A DNA stretch of 52,096 nt from an uncultured Collinsella sp. (GCA_958405565.1 CATYEN010000012.1:1-52096); one strand, 5' to 3'; shown: positions 41,870-50,602, counted from the stretch's first letter. The notes: generated by a model from the sequence alone, not told the origin. Made by a program: numbers and translations.

Positions 41870-42760
41870 CTAGCGCCCGCGCTCCTCCATGATGATCTCG
41901 ATCTCGTCGGCGTTGATGCCGACCATGGCCTCACCCAGGTCTTCCGAAAGCTCGGCGATGAGCTTGGCATCGGTGAAGTTGGCCACGGCCTTGACGATGG
42001 CGGCGGCGCGCTTGGCGGGGTCGCCGCTCTTAAAGATGCCCGAGCCCACAAAAACGCCCTCGGCACCCAGCTGCATCATCAGTGCGGCATCGGCAGGAGT
42101 CGCCACGCCGCCGGCGGCAAAGTTTACGACGGGGAGCTTGCCCGTGGCGTGAACCTCGCGTACCAGCTCGACCGGAACCTGCAGCTGCTTGGCCGCCTCA
42201 AAGAGCTCGTCGTCGCGCAGGGCAACAACGTCGCGGATCTGCTTTTGGATCTTGCGCATGTGACGCACGGCCTGGACAACGTCACCCGTGCCCGGCTCGC
42301 CCTTGGTGCGAATCATCGTAGCGCCCTCGGCAACGCGGCGCAGCGCCTCGCCCAGGTCGCGGGCACCGCAGACAAACGGGACGTCAAACTGGGTTTTGTC
42401 GATGTGATAGACATCATCGGCAGGGGAGAGGACCTCGGACTCATCGATGTAGTCGATTTCGATAGCCTGTAGGATCTGAGCCTCGACGATGTGCCCGATG
42501 CGGCACTTGGCCATAACGGGGATGGAGACGGCCTCCTGGATGCCCTTGATCATCTTGGGATCGCTCATGCGCGACACGCCGCCCGCGGCACGGATATCGG
42601 CCGGAATGCGCTCGAGGGCCATGACGGCGCAGGCGCCCGCCCCCTCGGCGATGCGTGCCTGCTCGGGCGTGGTGACGTCCATGATGACGCCGCCCTTGAG
42701 CATCTGCGCGAGCTCGCGGTTGAGTTTGACGCGATCGGCCTTGCTGGTCTGTTCTGCCAT
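41870..42760 (-). CDS. pdxS: Pyridoxal 5'-phosphate synthase lyase subunit
   Basis: 296 residues. PdxS joins ribose 5-phosphate, glyceraldehyde 3-phosphate and ammonia into PLP. Family segments include LNRELAQMLKGGVIMDV, ACAVMALERIPADIR, GGVSRMSDPKMI, AKCRIGHIVEAQIL, PFVCGARDLGEALRR, MIRTKGEPGTG and GGVATPADAALMMQLGAEGV. The catalytic Lys residues are in LKGGV and MAKCR regions. ATG 42760 follows AGGGAG; the longer frame adds 14 residues without support. It is the first gene of the pdxST operon and divergent from pdxR. Confidence 0.95.
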   Translation of the reverse strand: MAEQTSKADRVKLNRELAQMLKGGVIMDVTTPEQARIAEGAGACAVMALERIPADIRAAGGVSRMSDPKMIKGIQEAVSIPVMAKCRIGHIVEAQILQAIEIDYIDESEVLSPADDVYHIDKTQFDVPFVCGARDLGEALRRVAEGATMIRTKGEPGTGDVVQAVRHMRKIQKQIRDVVALRDDELFEAAKQLQVPVELVREVHATGKLPVVNFAAGGVATPADAALMMQLGAEGVFVGSGIFKSGDPAKRAAAIVKAVANFTDAKLIAELSEDLGEAMVGINADEIEIIMEERGR

Positions 42761-42852
42761 GGTTGCTCCCTTGGTTGGCATGTGCATTGCTTGACGGAAC
42801 ATCCTATAGGGGAGCTGGGTATGGCGGAATAATCAGTTTTCGAGATAATAAC

Positions 42853-42894
42853 AAGGTCAGACTAATACCAGATTGAATGACACGATAAGGTCAG
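42853..42894. promoter_or_regulatory. Direct repeat AAGGTCAG, candidate PdxR binding sites
   Basis: AAGGTCAG occurs at 42853-42860 and 42887-42894, 34 bp apart, in the space between pdxS and pdxR. MocR-type PdxR proteins bind direct repeats at about this spacing. Confidence 0.5.
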
Positions 42895-42905
42895 GTGGCA
42901 AACTC

Positions 42906-44336
42906 ATGCTTGACTACAATTTGGAACAACGTGGCGGAGCATCGCTCTATGAGTATGTTTACCAGCAAATTCGAGATGATATCGTTGCTGGTCGCATTGT
43001 GGCGGGGGAGCACCTGCCGTCCAAGCGTGCCTTTGCCAGTCATCTGGGAATCAGTGTCATTACGATCGAAAATGCATATAGCCAGTTGCTCGCCGAGGGT
43101 TATATTTGCTCAAAGCCGCGTCGTGGCTACTACGCGTGCGAGCTTCCCGAAGCCCCGGTTTTGGCTTCGGCTGCGGAGGATGCCGACCGAAATGCTGCTC
43201 CAGCGAGCTTTGGCGTTCATGACTCCTATGGACAGCCTGAACAATTCGCCGCGCTTTCTCCTTCCGCCTTGGAAGCCGCACGTCTCTGGCAAAGTGCTCT
43301 GCGGGCGACGTTGACGACCGAAGATGAGCGCGAAATCTTCTCGCCCGCACCTGCGCAAGGCACCGCTCGGCTGCGGCGCGCGATTGCGCATCATCTTCGC
43401 GGGACGAGGGGTATGAGCGTCAATCCTGACAACATCGTCATCGGTGCGGGCGCCCAGCTGCTCGACACGATGCTGGTTCAGCTGCTTGGTGCGGATAAGA
43501 TATACGCCGTCGAAGACCCGGGCTACCTGCGACTGACGCGCATCTATCAGGCCATGGGCTGCAAGGTGCGGCATATTCCGCTTGATGGTGAGGGCGTTAA
43601 CTTGGGCGAGCTGCTCGATGCCGGGGCGGATGTTCTTCACCTGATGCCGTCTCATCAATATCCGACTGGCCTGGTGACGAGCATCGCGCGTCGCTACGCA
43701 CTGCTGAGCTGGGCTGCCGAGCGGCAGGGTCGATATCTCATTGAGGACGACTTTGATTGCGAGTTTCGTCTGGCTGGCAAGCCGATCCCCGCGCTCGCAT
43801 CGATCGATGCTGCCCAATCGGTCATCTACACCAATACCTTTTCTAAGAGCCTGTCATCGGCCCTGCGCCTAGCATACATGGTCCTGCCCGATGAGCTCAT
43901 GGAACGATTTAGGCGTGAATTGGGTTTTTATGCCTCGTCGGTCAGCTCTGTAGATCAGGTTGCGTTGGCGCGCTTGCTCGAATCGGGCGATTACGAGCGG
44001 CATGTGAACCGCGTGCGCGTTCGTGCTCGTGAGGCGCGTGATGGTTTGGCGGCAATTGTGCGCAAGACGTTTCCGGCAGGGGAGGTGTCGATCGAGCATG
44101 CAGACGCGGGCCTTTACTGCACCGTGGTTGCGGAGTGCGAAGCGGGCGAAAGCTCTTTTACACGGGCTCTCATGCACTCGAGTATCCCTTTTATCGATAT
44201 CAGTGACTGTTTTTGGTGTACCGATGGCGCATCTGTCCCTGAAATCTCAACTCAAATTCTTGTCCAGTATGACGATCTGAGCCCGAAAGTGCTTAATACC
44301 TTGGAATTGCAGCTAACGGGGCGCTCTGCAACCTAA
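42906..44336 (+). CDS. pdxR: PdxR-type MocR transcriptional regulator
   Basis: 476 residues. The N-terminal GntR HTH (LYEYVYQQIRDDIVAGRIVA; LPSKRAFASHLGISVITIEN) is joined to an aminotransferase-like domain (GAGAQLLDTM; SHQYPTG; DDFDCEFRL; the PLP Lys in NTFSKSLSSALRLAY). This is the MocR layout; PdxR uses PLP as signal and regulates pdxST. The divergent position next to pdxS supports this. ATG 42906 with AGGTGG upstream. The stop codon TAA is at the first bases of the 119-bp repeat. Confidence 0.87.
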   Translation: MLDYNLEQRGGASLYEYVYQQIRDDIVAGRIVAGEHLPSKRAFASHLGISVITIENAYSQLLAEGYICSKPRRGYYACELPEAPVLASAAEDADRNAAPASFGVHDSYGQPEQFAALSPSALEAARLWQSALRATLTTEDEREIFSPAPAQGTARLRRAIAHHLRGTRGMSVNPDNIVIGAGAQLLDTMLVQLLGADKIYAVEDPGYLRLTRIYQAMGCKVRHIPLDGEGVNLGELLDAGADVLHLMPSHQYPTGLVTSIARRYALLSWAAERQGRYLIEDDFDCEFRLAGKPIPALASIDAAQSVIYTNTFSKSLSSALRLAYMVLPDELMERFRRELGFYASSVSSVDQVALARLLESGDYERHVNRVRVRAREARDGLAAIVRKTFPAGEVSIEHADAGLYCTVVAECEAGESSFTRALMHSSIPFIDISDCFWCTDGASVPEISTQILVQYDDLSPKVLNTLELQLTGRSAT

Positions 44337-44453
44337 GTGAGTAGACTTGTGGCACTTTGGCGACCAGGCAGTTTTGTAACAAGCTATCTACCTGTGGTTT
44401 TGAGAAGCAGAATGACCGGTCTGCTCGGGGTGGTCCAAATAGTCTACTCACTT
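44335..44453. repeat. 119-bp palindromic element, left copy
   Basis: It begins AAGTGAGTAGACT and ends AGTCTACTCACTT, so the ends are perfect inverted repeats of 13 bp with further pairing inward. It is about 80% identical by eye to the copy at 45756-45874. The pdxR stop codon overlaps its edge. Confidence 0.88.
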
Positions 44454-44637
44454 GCCGCGCAAAGCTTCGGCATGAGAAATAAAAGGGGTTTTCAACAGGG
44501 CTTCGTCCAGTTCTCGGTAAGCTTTTGGTCAGTTGGGGAGGGCTGTTGAAAACTTAGCAGTCCGTTCGACGCCATTTTTTGGTGCGTTCGCGCCAATGCG
44601 AGACCGATTGGGTTGAAATTCGTGTTTTCCTGTGCTT
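44454..44637. other. Rest of the gap before the nuclease-like gene
   Basis: Contains one hairpin: GTTTTCAACAG (44488-44498) paired with CTGTTGAAAAC (44543-44553). No coding sign, and no clear promoter or ribosome-binding site for the next gene, was found. Confidence 0.5.
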
Positions 44638-45765
44638 ATGAAGGATCTACTTTGTGACATATCGGCTTTTAGGTACTGGCGTTTGCCCCCTCAGGTCCGC
44701 GCTTTGTGTCCGCCGCTTCCACGGCCGGAAGAAGACCGGCAGCGATATGATCTCGCCCGTAACCCGACGGCTGCGGTTGCGCTCGGCTTTCCGTTGTATA
44801 CATTGGTTCGGACGAGAAACAAGCGGACTTGTCCTGCCAGCATTAGGCAGCGGCTGTTCCTCGGTGAGCTCCCCAGGGAATCCGTGCTGGAAACGGAGCA
44901 TGGATTTTTGATTACATCTCCTCTACTGACGGCATTCATCATGTTGCGGCACCTGACGGATCTTCAGCTTCTTTTGGTATTGGCGGAGATGTGTGGCTTG
45001 TTTGCGGTGTGCGCTCTGCCGGCGGCGCTTGAGGCGGAGCTTACGCGCGCAATTGATTCGGGCGCGATTTCGACAACGTTCGGTTGGGTGCGCTGCCCGT
45101 CCGAAGACGGCACCGCTTCAAATTTATGGCGTCGAGACGCTTTGGTTTTGGGCAGAGACCTTGACCGTTTTTGTTCAGATGTTTGCGGGATGCGTTACGG
45201 CAATAGATTTATGGCGGTATCGCAACTCGTTCCATTGGGTGCCGCGTCGCCTTTTGAGGTCGAGGCGTATTTGTTGCTTGGACTGCCGCGAGCCCTGGGA
45301 GGCGAAGGGTTCTGCGGCATAGAGCTCAATGTCGAAGTGACGCTAAGCACAAGTGCTCGAGCGATTGTGGGAAAGTCCCGTGTATATATCGACCTACTTC
45401 TTTCTTCGCCGGACGGCAGGCGACAGGTGGCCATTGAATGTCAGGGGAAGGCCTCGCACGGACGCGCAGGGGATGGCTTGCGTGACGCTGACCGCATGAC
45501 AGCCCTTCAGGCCATGGGCTACGATGTACTTCTCCTGACACACAGACAGATATCCGATGAGGGTAGATTCCGCGCGATTGTTAAGGCCGTATGCAGGATG
45601 CTCGATGTTGAATATCGTGATAAAAGCTCAGATGAGCAAAGGGCTGAGACATTACTTCGGTCTGAACTATTCGTTGACTGGACAAAATTGGGAGTAATTG
45701 ACGGAAAGATGCCCGTTAGACGCAAAACAGCTCGATCGTGGACGGCTGCGGTTCTAAGTGAGTAG
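44638..45765 (+). CDS. PD-(D/E)XK-like (DUF559/AbiEi-type) protein of unknown function
   Basis: 375 residues. The N-terminal 150 residues (LLCDISAFRYWRLPPQVR; later TSPLLTAFIMLRHL) are like those of AbiEi-type proteins of Actinobacteria. Residues about 265-320 give the nuclease-like core: YIDLLLSSPDG, VAIECQGKASH, LRDADRMTALQAMGYDVLLLT; the D...E-x-Q-G-K pattern resembles DUF559/Vsr-like nucleases. The start is uncertain: ATG 44638 or GTG 44632, no ribosome-binding site. GC is lower than in its neighbours. Identical-type repeats flank it, and its stop TAG lies inside the right repeat. This cassette-like layout suggests transfer. Confidence 0.7.
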   Translation: MKDLLCDISAFRYWRLPPQVRALCPPLPRPEEDRQRYDLARNPTAAVALGFPLYTLVRTRNKRTCPASIRQRLFLGELPRESVLETEHGFLITSPLLTAFIMLRHLTDLQLLLVLAEMCGLFAVCALPAALEAELTRAIDSGAISTTFGWVRCPSEDGTASNLWRRDALVLGRDLDRFCSDVCGMRYGNRFMAVSQLVPLGAASPFEVEAYLLLGLPRALGGEGFCGIELNVEVTLSTSARAIVGKSRVYIDLLLSSPDGRRQVAIECQGKASHGRAGDGLRDADRMTALQAMGYDVLLLTHRQISDEGRFRAIVKAVCRMLDVEYRDKSSDEQRAETLLRSELFVDWTKLGVIDGKMPVRRKTARSWTAAVLSE

Positions 45766-45874
45766 ACTTTTGGCACTTTGGCGACCAGGCCGTTTTGCAA
45801 CAAGTCATTTGCCTGCGGCTTTATAAAGCAATATGGATGGTGTGCTCGGCAAGTTCCAAAAAGTCTACTCACTT
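45756..45874. repeat. 119-bp palindromic element, right copy
   Basis: Same ends, length and orientation as the left copy at 44335. The stop codon of the nuclease-like gene (45763-45765) is inside it. Terminal arms AAGTGAGTAGACTTTT / AAAAGTCTACTCACTT. Confidence 0.88.
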
Positions 45875-45950
45875 AGTTTTTGACGAGATACCAATGCCTA
45901 AGGCGGTCCTATTTCAGGGCGTTAACGAGTCCTCGAGACACAAAAAGGCC

Positions 45951-45971
45951 CGAACCGTGTGGTCCGGGCCT
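45951..45971 (-). terminator. Intrinsic terminator after rubrerythrin
   Basis: On the minus strand a stem AGGCCCG...CGGGCCT is followed by TTTTTG. The shared hairpin spans about 45955-45972. Confidence 0.75.
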
Positions 45972-46005
45972 CATTGAGCTAGAGGTTATGTCTCAGGCAG
46001 CTATC

Positions 46006-46566
46006 TTAGCCGAAGTAGCGCTTGAGCAGGCCGGCGAAAGCCTTGCCGTGGCGAGCCTCGTCGCGAGCCATCTCGTGCACGGTGTCGTGGATGGCATCGA
46101 GGCCAGCGGCCTTGGCGCGCTTGGCGAGGTCGGTCTTGCCGGCGGTAGCGCCGTTCTCGGCCTCAACGCGCATCTCGAGGTTCTTCTTGGTGGAGTCGGT
46201 CACGACCTCGCCCAGCAGCTCAGCGAACTTGGCGGCATGCTCGGCCTCCTCGTAGGCAGCCTTCTCCCAGTACAGGCCAATCTCGGGATAGCCCTCGCGA
46301 TGAGCGACACGAGCCATGGCCAGGTACATACCGACCTCGGAGCACTCGCCCTCAAAGTTGGCGCGCAGGTCGGCAACGATGTCCTCGGAGACGCCCTCCA
46401 TCTTGGCGACGCCCACGACGTGCTCGGCAGCCCACTCGAGCTGGCCCTCCTCCTGCTTCAGGAAACGAGAACCGGGGACGCCGCACTGGGGGCACTTGAA
46501 GTCCTCGGGCAGCTGATCGCCGTCGAACTCTTCCACATAACCGCAAACGGGGCAAACAAACTTCAT
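46006..46566 (-). CDS. rbr: Rubrerythrin with N-terminal rubredoxin domain
   Basis: 186 residues. The N-terminus FVCPVCGYVEEF ... FKCPQCGVPG is a rubredoxin iron site; the rest is a ferritin-like four-helix diiron domain (ECSEVGMYLAMARVAHREG; YEEAEHAAKF; HEMARDEARHGKAF). The rubredoxin-first order is that of reverse rubrerythrins (NADH peroxidase type), which reduce hydrogen peroxide to water in anaerobes. ATG 46566 has AAAGGATCG upstream; the longer frame adds 31 unsupported residues. Confidence 0.92.
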   Translation of the reverse strand: MKFVCPVCGYVEEFDGDQLPEDFKCPQCGVPGSRFLKQEEGQLEWAAEHVVGVAKMEGVSEDIVADLRANFEGECSEVGMYLAMARVAHREGYPEIGLYWEKAAYEEAEHAAKFAELLGEVVTDSTKKNLEMRVEAENGATAGKTDLAKRAKAAGLDAIHDTVHEMARDEARHGKAFAGLLKRYFG

Positions 46567-46723
46567 GATTCGATCCTTTCGATCGATGGCGATGGGGCGC
46601 TTGTCCGGTCCCGTAAGGGCCCTCTCCGGACGTGCGTCTTGACGAGTTCTATTATCCATAAATGCGACCGAATGTGAAGCCTATTAGGAATGATTTTTAA
46701 TAAAACAATTTTGACGCTGCCGT

Positions 46724-47617
46724 CTAACAGCGTCCACATAGTCCGCAGCGGACGCAGCCGTTGCAGATGAACTTGCTTCCGCAGGTTTCACACCACTCAA
46801 AATACGGTGGATTCCAAAGCTCCGAGCTGGGGATTTCCAGGCCGAGCGGGTCCCTTAGGTCCCATTCGATTTGGCGGCCGCGGCGCTGGAGGCCTGATTT
46901 CCATGCCTGCTCGCTTTGCAGATTTTTGCCACGAAGGTGATATGTTCGCCCGTCCTTAACGAAGGTGCTTCCGGTTTCGATGAAAGCGAACGTCGCATTT
47001 GCCGCTACGCATTCGGCATGCAGCTGGCGCACCCATTCGTAATGGCAGGGGCGTGCTCCCGCGTAGTTTTCTCCGCCCGCGATGACCTGCTCGATCCCAT
47101 CGGGCTTTCCAAGACTACCGGGGGCGGCTTTTTCGACCGACACGCTTCCGATAAACGGCGCGCACATGATGCCGCGGTGTGCGGCCGGCGTGGCGAGCAG
47201 GAGGGGAATCCGCTCATTTGCCCTGCGCTGGTTTTCGCAGGTTACGTTGAGCATGACGTTTTGCCAGCCATCGCCCCAGTCGCTGGGCAGACAGTCGCAA
47301 AAGCGCTCGGGACGTTTGGTCAGAATGAAGAACTTTACGTCGGGTCTCTGGCGGATGATATCCCATACCTCTGGTCGCCAGGGATCGGCTTCGGGCAACA
47401 GGAAATCGCTTGTCATGCAGATGCGGATAAGCTCGCCGGCGCGAACTTTGTAGCTGCCGTCTCGTCGGCGTTGGAGGGGATAGGTGAAGCCCGACTTGCT
47501 TTTTCTAATCACGGAGGGGTCGATACCGCGTTGTCCGTCCATGTAATACATGTAGCAGTTGTCGCATCCCTCGCTGACGCGCGTGCAGCCATGCCAGGGG
47601 TTCCAGATGTCATGCAC
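46724..47617 (-). CDS. DUF5131 (phage Gp37/Gp68-type) protein with C-terminal Cys cluster
   Basis: 297 residues. It opens IWNPWHGCTRVSEGCDNCYM, the signature of DUF5131 proteins, which resemble radical-SAM-like enzymes with a CX7CX2C set. Internal landmarks are ICMTSDFL, FFILTKRPER and VIAGGENYAGARP. The last 25 residues add six cysteines (CETCG ... CNGC ... CGLCGRC), likely a zinc ribbon or second iron-sulfur site, not usual in phage forms. It starts at GTG 47617 behind AGGAGG at 7 bases. No phage genes are nearby. Function is unknown. Confidence 0.82.
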   Translation of the reverse strand: MHDIWNPWHGCTRVSEGCDNCYMYYMDGQRGIDPSVIRKSKSGFTYPLQRRRDGSYKVRAGELIRICMTSDFLLPEADPWRPEVWDIIRQRPDVKFFILTKRPERFCDCLPSDWGDGWQNVMLNVTCENQRRANERIPLLLATPAAHRGIMCAPFIGSVSVEKAAPGSLGKPDGIEQVIAGGENYAGARPCHYEWVRQLHAECVAANATFAFIETGSTFVKDGRTYHLRGKNLQSEQAWKSGLQRRGRQIEWDLRDPLGLEIPSSELWNPPYFEWCETCGSKFICNGCVRCGLCGRC

Positions 47618-47805
47618 CTTTGCGCCTCCTTTGCGGCGGACGTGAATCCAATGGACTCTGAAAGACTAACACCGGATGACGCCGGGAAGCTCCGAACAAT
47701 ATGAAGATGTTGATTGATTAACGATTACCGTGCTGCCTGCGTCCCACGATGAGTACAATCGGTCGAGCAAATGTTGACCCATCAACAAATGAAGGAGTTT
47801 CCTTT

Positions 47806-49026
47806 ATGCATCTAGCCCGTCGTGCCTGGTGCCGAACATATCAGACGGTTTTTCGCATCGCATTGCCGATTCTGCCCTATACCGAGCCGCGCATTTTGGA
47901 GCATGCCGAGGATGTGCCCGCGGTGTTCCAAAAGCGCTCGATACAGCAGGTCCTTATCGTGACGGATCCTGGCATTGCTCGTCTGGGGCTTACGGCGCCG
48001 CTCGAGCGCGCGCTCGCGTCCAAGGGGGTTGGCGTTACGGTCTATGCCGAAACGCGTGCGAACCCCACGGTCTCGAATGTGGAGGAAGCGGCGGCGCTGT
48101 ATCGCGAGAACGACTGCCAGGCCATTATCGGCTTTGGTGGCGGTTCGGCCATGGACTGCGCCAAGGGCGTGGGCGCGCGCATTGCGCAGCCAAACAAACC
48201 CATCAACAAGATGCGCGGCCTGTTGCGTGTTCACCGTCTCCTGCCGCTGCTTATCGCGGTTCCCACTACCGCCGGTACGGGAAGCGAAGTCACGCTCGCG
48301 GCGGTGATTACCGACGACGAGACGCACTATAAGTACCCCATCAATGACTTTGTGCTCATTCCGCGCTTTGCGGTGCACGACCCCGAGTTTACGCGTGGGC
48401 TGCCGGCGTCCATTACGGGGCAGACGGGTATGGATGCCCTGACGCATGCCGTCGAGGCTTTTATCGGCCGTAGCACCACGCCCTACACGCGCAAGATGGC
48501 GCGCCAAGCGGTTCAGCTCATCCACGACAATTTGCTCGAGGCCTATGAGCATGGCGACAACATGCGTGCGCGTCGCAATATGCTTTCGGCGGCGTATAAG
48601 GCGGGCGTCGCATTTACGCGCTCCTATGTTGGATATGTGCATGCCATCGCGCACAGCCTGGGTGGCCGATACGGCATTCCGCACGGTTTGGCCAACGCCA
48701 TTATCCTGCCGCACATGCTTCGCGCTTATGGCGAAACTGCCGCTCCCAAGCTTGCCGATCTTGCTCGCATGTCGGGCATTGCGCCGGCTACCGCGCAGGA
48801 CAGTCTTGCGGCCGAGGCCTTTATCGATTGGGTCGAACGCATGAACGAGGCCCTGGGAATCCCCAAATATGTCTCGGGTATTCGCCGCTCCGATATTCCG
48901 CAAATGGCGGCCCATGCCGACGCCGAGGCCAATCCCCTGTATCCCGTTCCGCTTTTGATGGACCGCCTGGAGCTCGAGCATATGTACGAAGTTGTTGCAG
49001 GTGGTATGTTTGAGGACGAGAACTAG
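47806..49026 (+). CDS. Iron-containing alcohol dehydrogenase
   Basis: 406 residues. Group III alcohol dehydrogenases turn aldehydes to alcohols with NAD(P)H. The cofactor loop is GFGGGSAMDCAKGV, then PTTAGTGSEVT; metal ligands are expected at the Asp in TGMDALTHAVE and the two His in HAIAHSLGGRYGIPHG. ATG 47806 has AAGGAG at 8 bases. It is followed 9 bases later by an aldehyde dehydrogenase, so the pair likely handles the same aldehyde in fermentation or detoxification. The precise substrate cannot be told. Confidence 0.9.
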   Translation: MHLARRAWCRTYQTVFRIALPILPYTEPRILEHAEDVPAVFQKRSIQQVLIVTDPGIARLGLTAPLERALASKGVGVTVYAETRANPTVSNVEEAAALYRENDCQAIIGFGGGSAMDCAKGVGARIAQPNKPINKMRGLLRVHRLLPLLIAVPTTAGTGSEVTLAAVITDDETHYKYPINDFVLIPRFAVHDPEFTRGLPASITGQTGMDALTHAVEAFIGRSTTPYTRKMARQAVQLIHDNLLEAYEHGDNMRARRNMLSAAYKAGVAFTRSYVGYVHAIAHSLGGRYGIPHGLANAIILPHMLRAYGETAAPKLADLARMSGIAPATAQDSLAAEAFIDWVERMNEALGIPKYVSGIRRSDIPQMAAHADAEANPLYPVPLLMDRLELEHMYEVVAGGMFEDEN

Positions 49027-49035
49027 GAGGTTGCC

Positions 49036-50415
49036 ATGAACACCGAGGAAATTGCGCGCATCGTCGGCGATCAGCGCGCCTATTTTAAGACGCACGCCAC
49101 GTTTGATGTCGATGCTCGACGTCGCGCGCTCGTGAGTTTACGCGATGCGGTGCGGGCCCACGAGGCCGATATTGCCCATGCGCTCAAGACCGATTTGGGT
49201 AAGTCGCATGACGAGGCATATATGTGCGAGATCGGCACGTCGCTTTCCGAGATTCGTCATCAGATCGCTCATGTGGCTCGATGGAGTCATCCGCGCCTGC
49301 GTCCGTGTGACCTCGCTAACGCCGTGAGCGTGTGCAAAACGCAAGCCGTGCCCTATGGCGTCACGCTCATCATGGCGCCTTGGAACTACCCGTTTTTGCT
49401 GACGCTCGAGCCGCTCGCCGGCGCGCTCGCTGCAGGCAACACCGTGGTCATCAAGCCGAGTGCCTATGCGCCGGCTTCGAGCGCGGTGCTCAAGCAAATC
49501 TGTGAAGAGGCATTTGATCCGTGCCGGGTGACGGTTGTCGAGGGCGGGCGCGCCGAGAATGAGGCGCTGCTCGATGAATGCTGGGACAAGATCTTCTTTA
49601 CCGGTAGTGTTCCGGTTGGCAAGCTCGTCATGGAGCGCGCGAGTAAAAACCTTACGCCCGTGACGCTTGAACTGGGCGGAAAGAGCCCCTGTGTCGTGGA
49701 TGCGACGGCAAACCTGAAGGTCGCGGCGCGGCGTATCGCATTTGGTAAATGGCTCAACGTGGGCCAGACCTGCGTGGCGCCCGACTACCTGCTGGTCGAC
49801 GTGCGCGTGCACGATGAGCTGTTGGGTCTCATCAAGGAGGAGGTCCGTCGCATGTTTGGCGAGCACCCGCTCGACAACGAGGACTACGGTCATATTGTCA
49901 ACGCCAAGCATTTCGCGCGCGTGCGCGGGCTGATCGACCCCGATAAGGTTGTGCTGGGAGGAACGGCGCGCGAGTCGTCGCTCAAAATTGAGCCGACGAT
50001 CCTAGACGGCGTGGCGCCTGAGGACGCCGTGATGCAGGAGGAGATTTTCGGCCCCATCTTGCCGGTGCTGACGTTTGAGAGCCTAGACGAGGCCGAAGCG
50101 TTTATTACGGATCGTCCGACGCCGCTGGCCCTGTATATCTTTAGTCAGGATCGCGCGGTTCAGCAGCGCTTTGTGCGCTACGTGCCCTTTGGCGGCGGCT
50201 GCGTCAACGACACGATCATGCATCTGGCTACGAGCCATATGGGCTTTGGCGGCATGGGCGCGAGCGGCATGGGGCAGTACCATGGCCGCGAGAGCTTCGA
50301 TACGTTTAGCCATAAGAAGAGCATCGTGAACAAGGCAACGTGGCTGGACGTGCCGTTTCGGTATGCGCCCTACGCAAGCTGGAAGCACAAATTTGTGCGC
50401 ATGTTTGTGCATTAG
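49036..50415 (+). CDS. Aldehyde dehydrogenase, class 3 / fatty-aldehyde type
   Basis: 459 residues, the length of class 3 enzymes without the long N-terminus. The oxyanion Asn is in APWNYPF, the Rossmann glycines in FTGSVPVGKLV, the catalytic Glu in LELGGKSP, and the catalytic Cys in NVGQTCVAPDYLL. It converts aldehydes to acids with NAD(P)+. ATG 49036 follows AGGAGG. A C-terminal amphipathic part (WKHKFVRMFVH) may touch membrane, as in fatty-aldehyde enzymes. Co-transcribed with the alcohol dehydrogenase. Confidence 0.91.
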   Translation: MNTEEIARIVGDQRAYFKTHATFDVDARRRALVSLRDAVRAHEADIAHALKTDLGKSHDEAYMCEIGTSLSEIRHQIAHVARWSHPRLRPCDLANAVSVCKTQAVPYGVTLIMAPWNYPFLLTLEPLAGALAAGNTVVIKPSAYAPASSAVLKQICEEAFDPCRVTVVEGGRAENEALLDECWDKIFFTGSVPVGKLVMERASKNLTPVTLELGGKSPCVVDATANLKVAARRIAFGKWLNVGQTCVAPDYLLVDVRVHDELLGLIKEEVRRMFGEHPLDNEDYGHIVNAKHFARVRGLIDPDKVVLGGTARESSLKIEPTILDGVAPEDAVMQEEIFGPILPVLTFESLDEAEAFITDRPTPLALYIFSQDRAVQQRFVRYVPFGGGCVNDTIMHLATSHMGFGGMGASGMGQYHGRESFDTFSHKKSIVNKATWLDVPFRYAPYASWKHKFVRMFVH

Positions 50416-50416
50416 G

Positions 50417-50460
50417 AAATGGCAGGTAATACGAACAAGTGTTCCTATTACCTGTCATTT
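50417..50460 (+). repeat. Hairpin directly after the aldehyde dehydrogenase gene
   Basis: AAATGGCAGGTAATA pairs with TATTACCTGTCATTT with one mismatch; GAACA/TGTTC continue the stem toward the loop. It starts two bases after the stop codon and may end the dehydrogenase transcript. Confidence 0.7.
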
Positions 50461-50479
50461 ACGTTAGACTACTGCTATG

Positions 50480-50501
50480 GGGTACGGATGGGCCAACTCC
50501 C
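50480..50501 (+). repeat. Left arm of an inverted repeat around the toxin gene
   Basis: GGGTACGGATGG followed by GCCAACTCC. Both parts recur, inverted, at 50654-50662 and 50682-50694, separated there by 19 extra bases. This arm lies just ahead of the toxin ribosome-binding site (AGAAGGGA). Confidence 0.6.
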
Positions 50502-50518
50502 TTTAGAAGGGAATTGGT

Positions 50519-50602
50519 ATGAACGTAAGCGATGCTATTTCGTTACTGGCGTTGTTAATCGCGGCTATCGAACTCGGCCTGTTTATCGGCCGAATGAAAT
50601 AG
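50519..50602 (+). CDS. Small holin-like toxin peptide (type I toxin-antitoxin type)
   Basis: 27 residues: a short polar start (MNVSDAIS), one hydrophobic membrane helix (LLALLIAAIELGLFIG) and a basic end (RMK). This pattern is that of the putative holin-like toxin family, small membrane peptides repressed by antisense RNA. ATG 50519 has AGAAGGGA at 6-7 bases. The downstream CCGCCCCCGCG motif right after the stop also recalls this family. An inverted repeat surrounds the gene, and a convergent promoter lies downstream. Toxic action has not been shown. Too short for standard gene calling. Confidence 0.7.
   Translation: MNVSDAISLLALLIAAIELGLFIGRMK

Noticed and set aside
44337..44549. 70-codon plus-strand frame after pdxR
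   Set aside because: It lies almost entirely within the 119-bp element and its neighbouring hairpin, with no ribosome-binding site.
47812..49095. Minus-strand frame of 427 codons
   Set aside because: Antisense of the alcohol dehydrogenase, no supporting signals.
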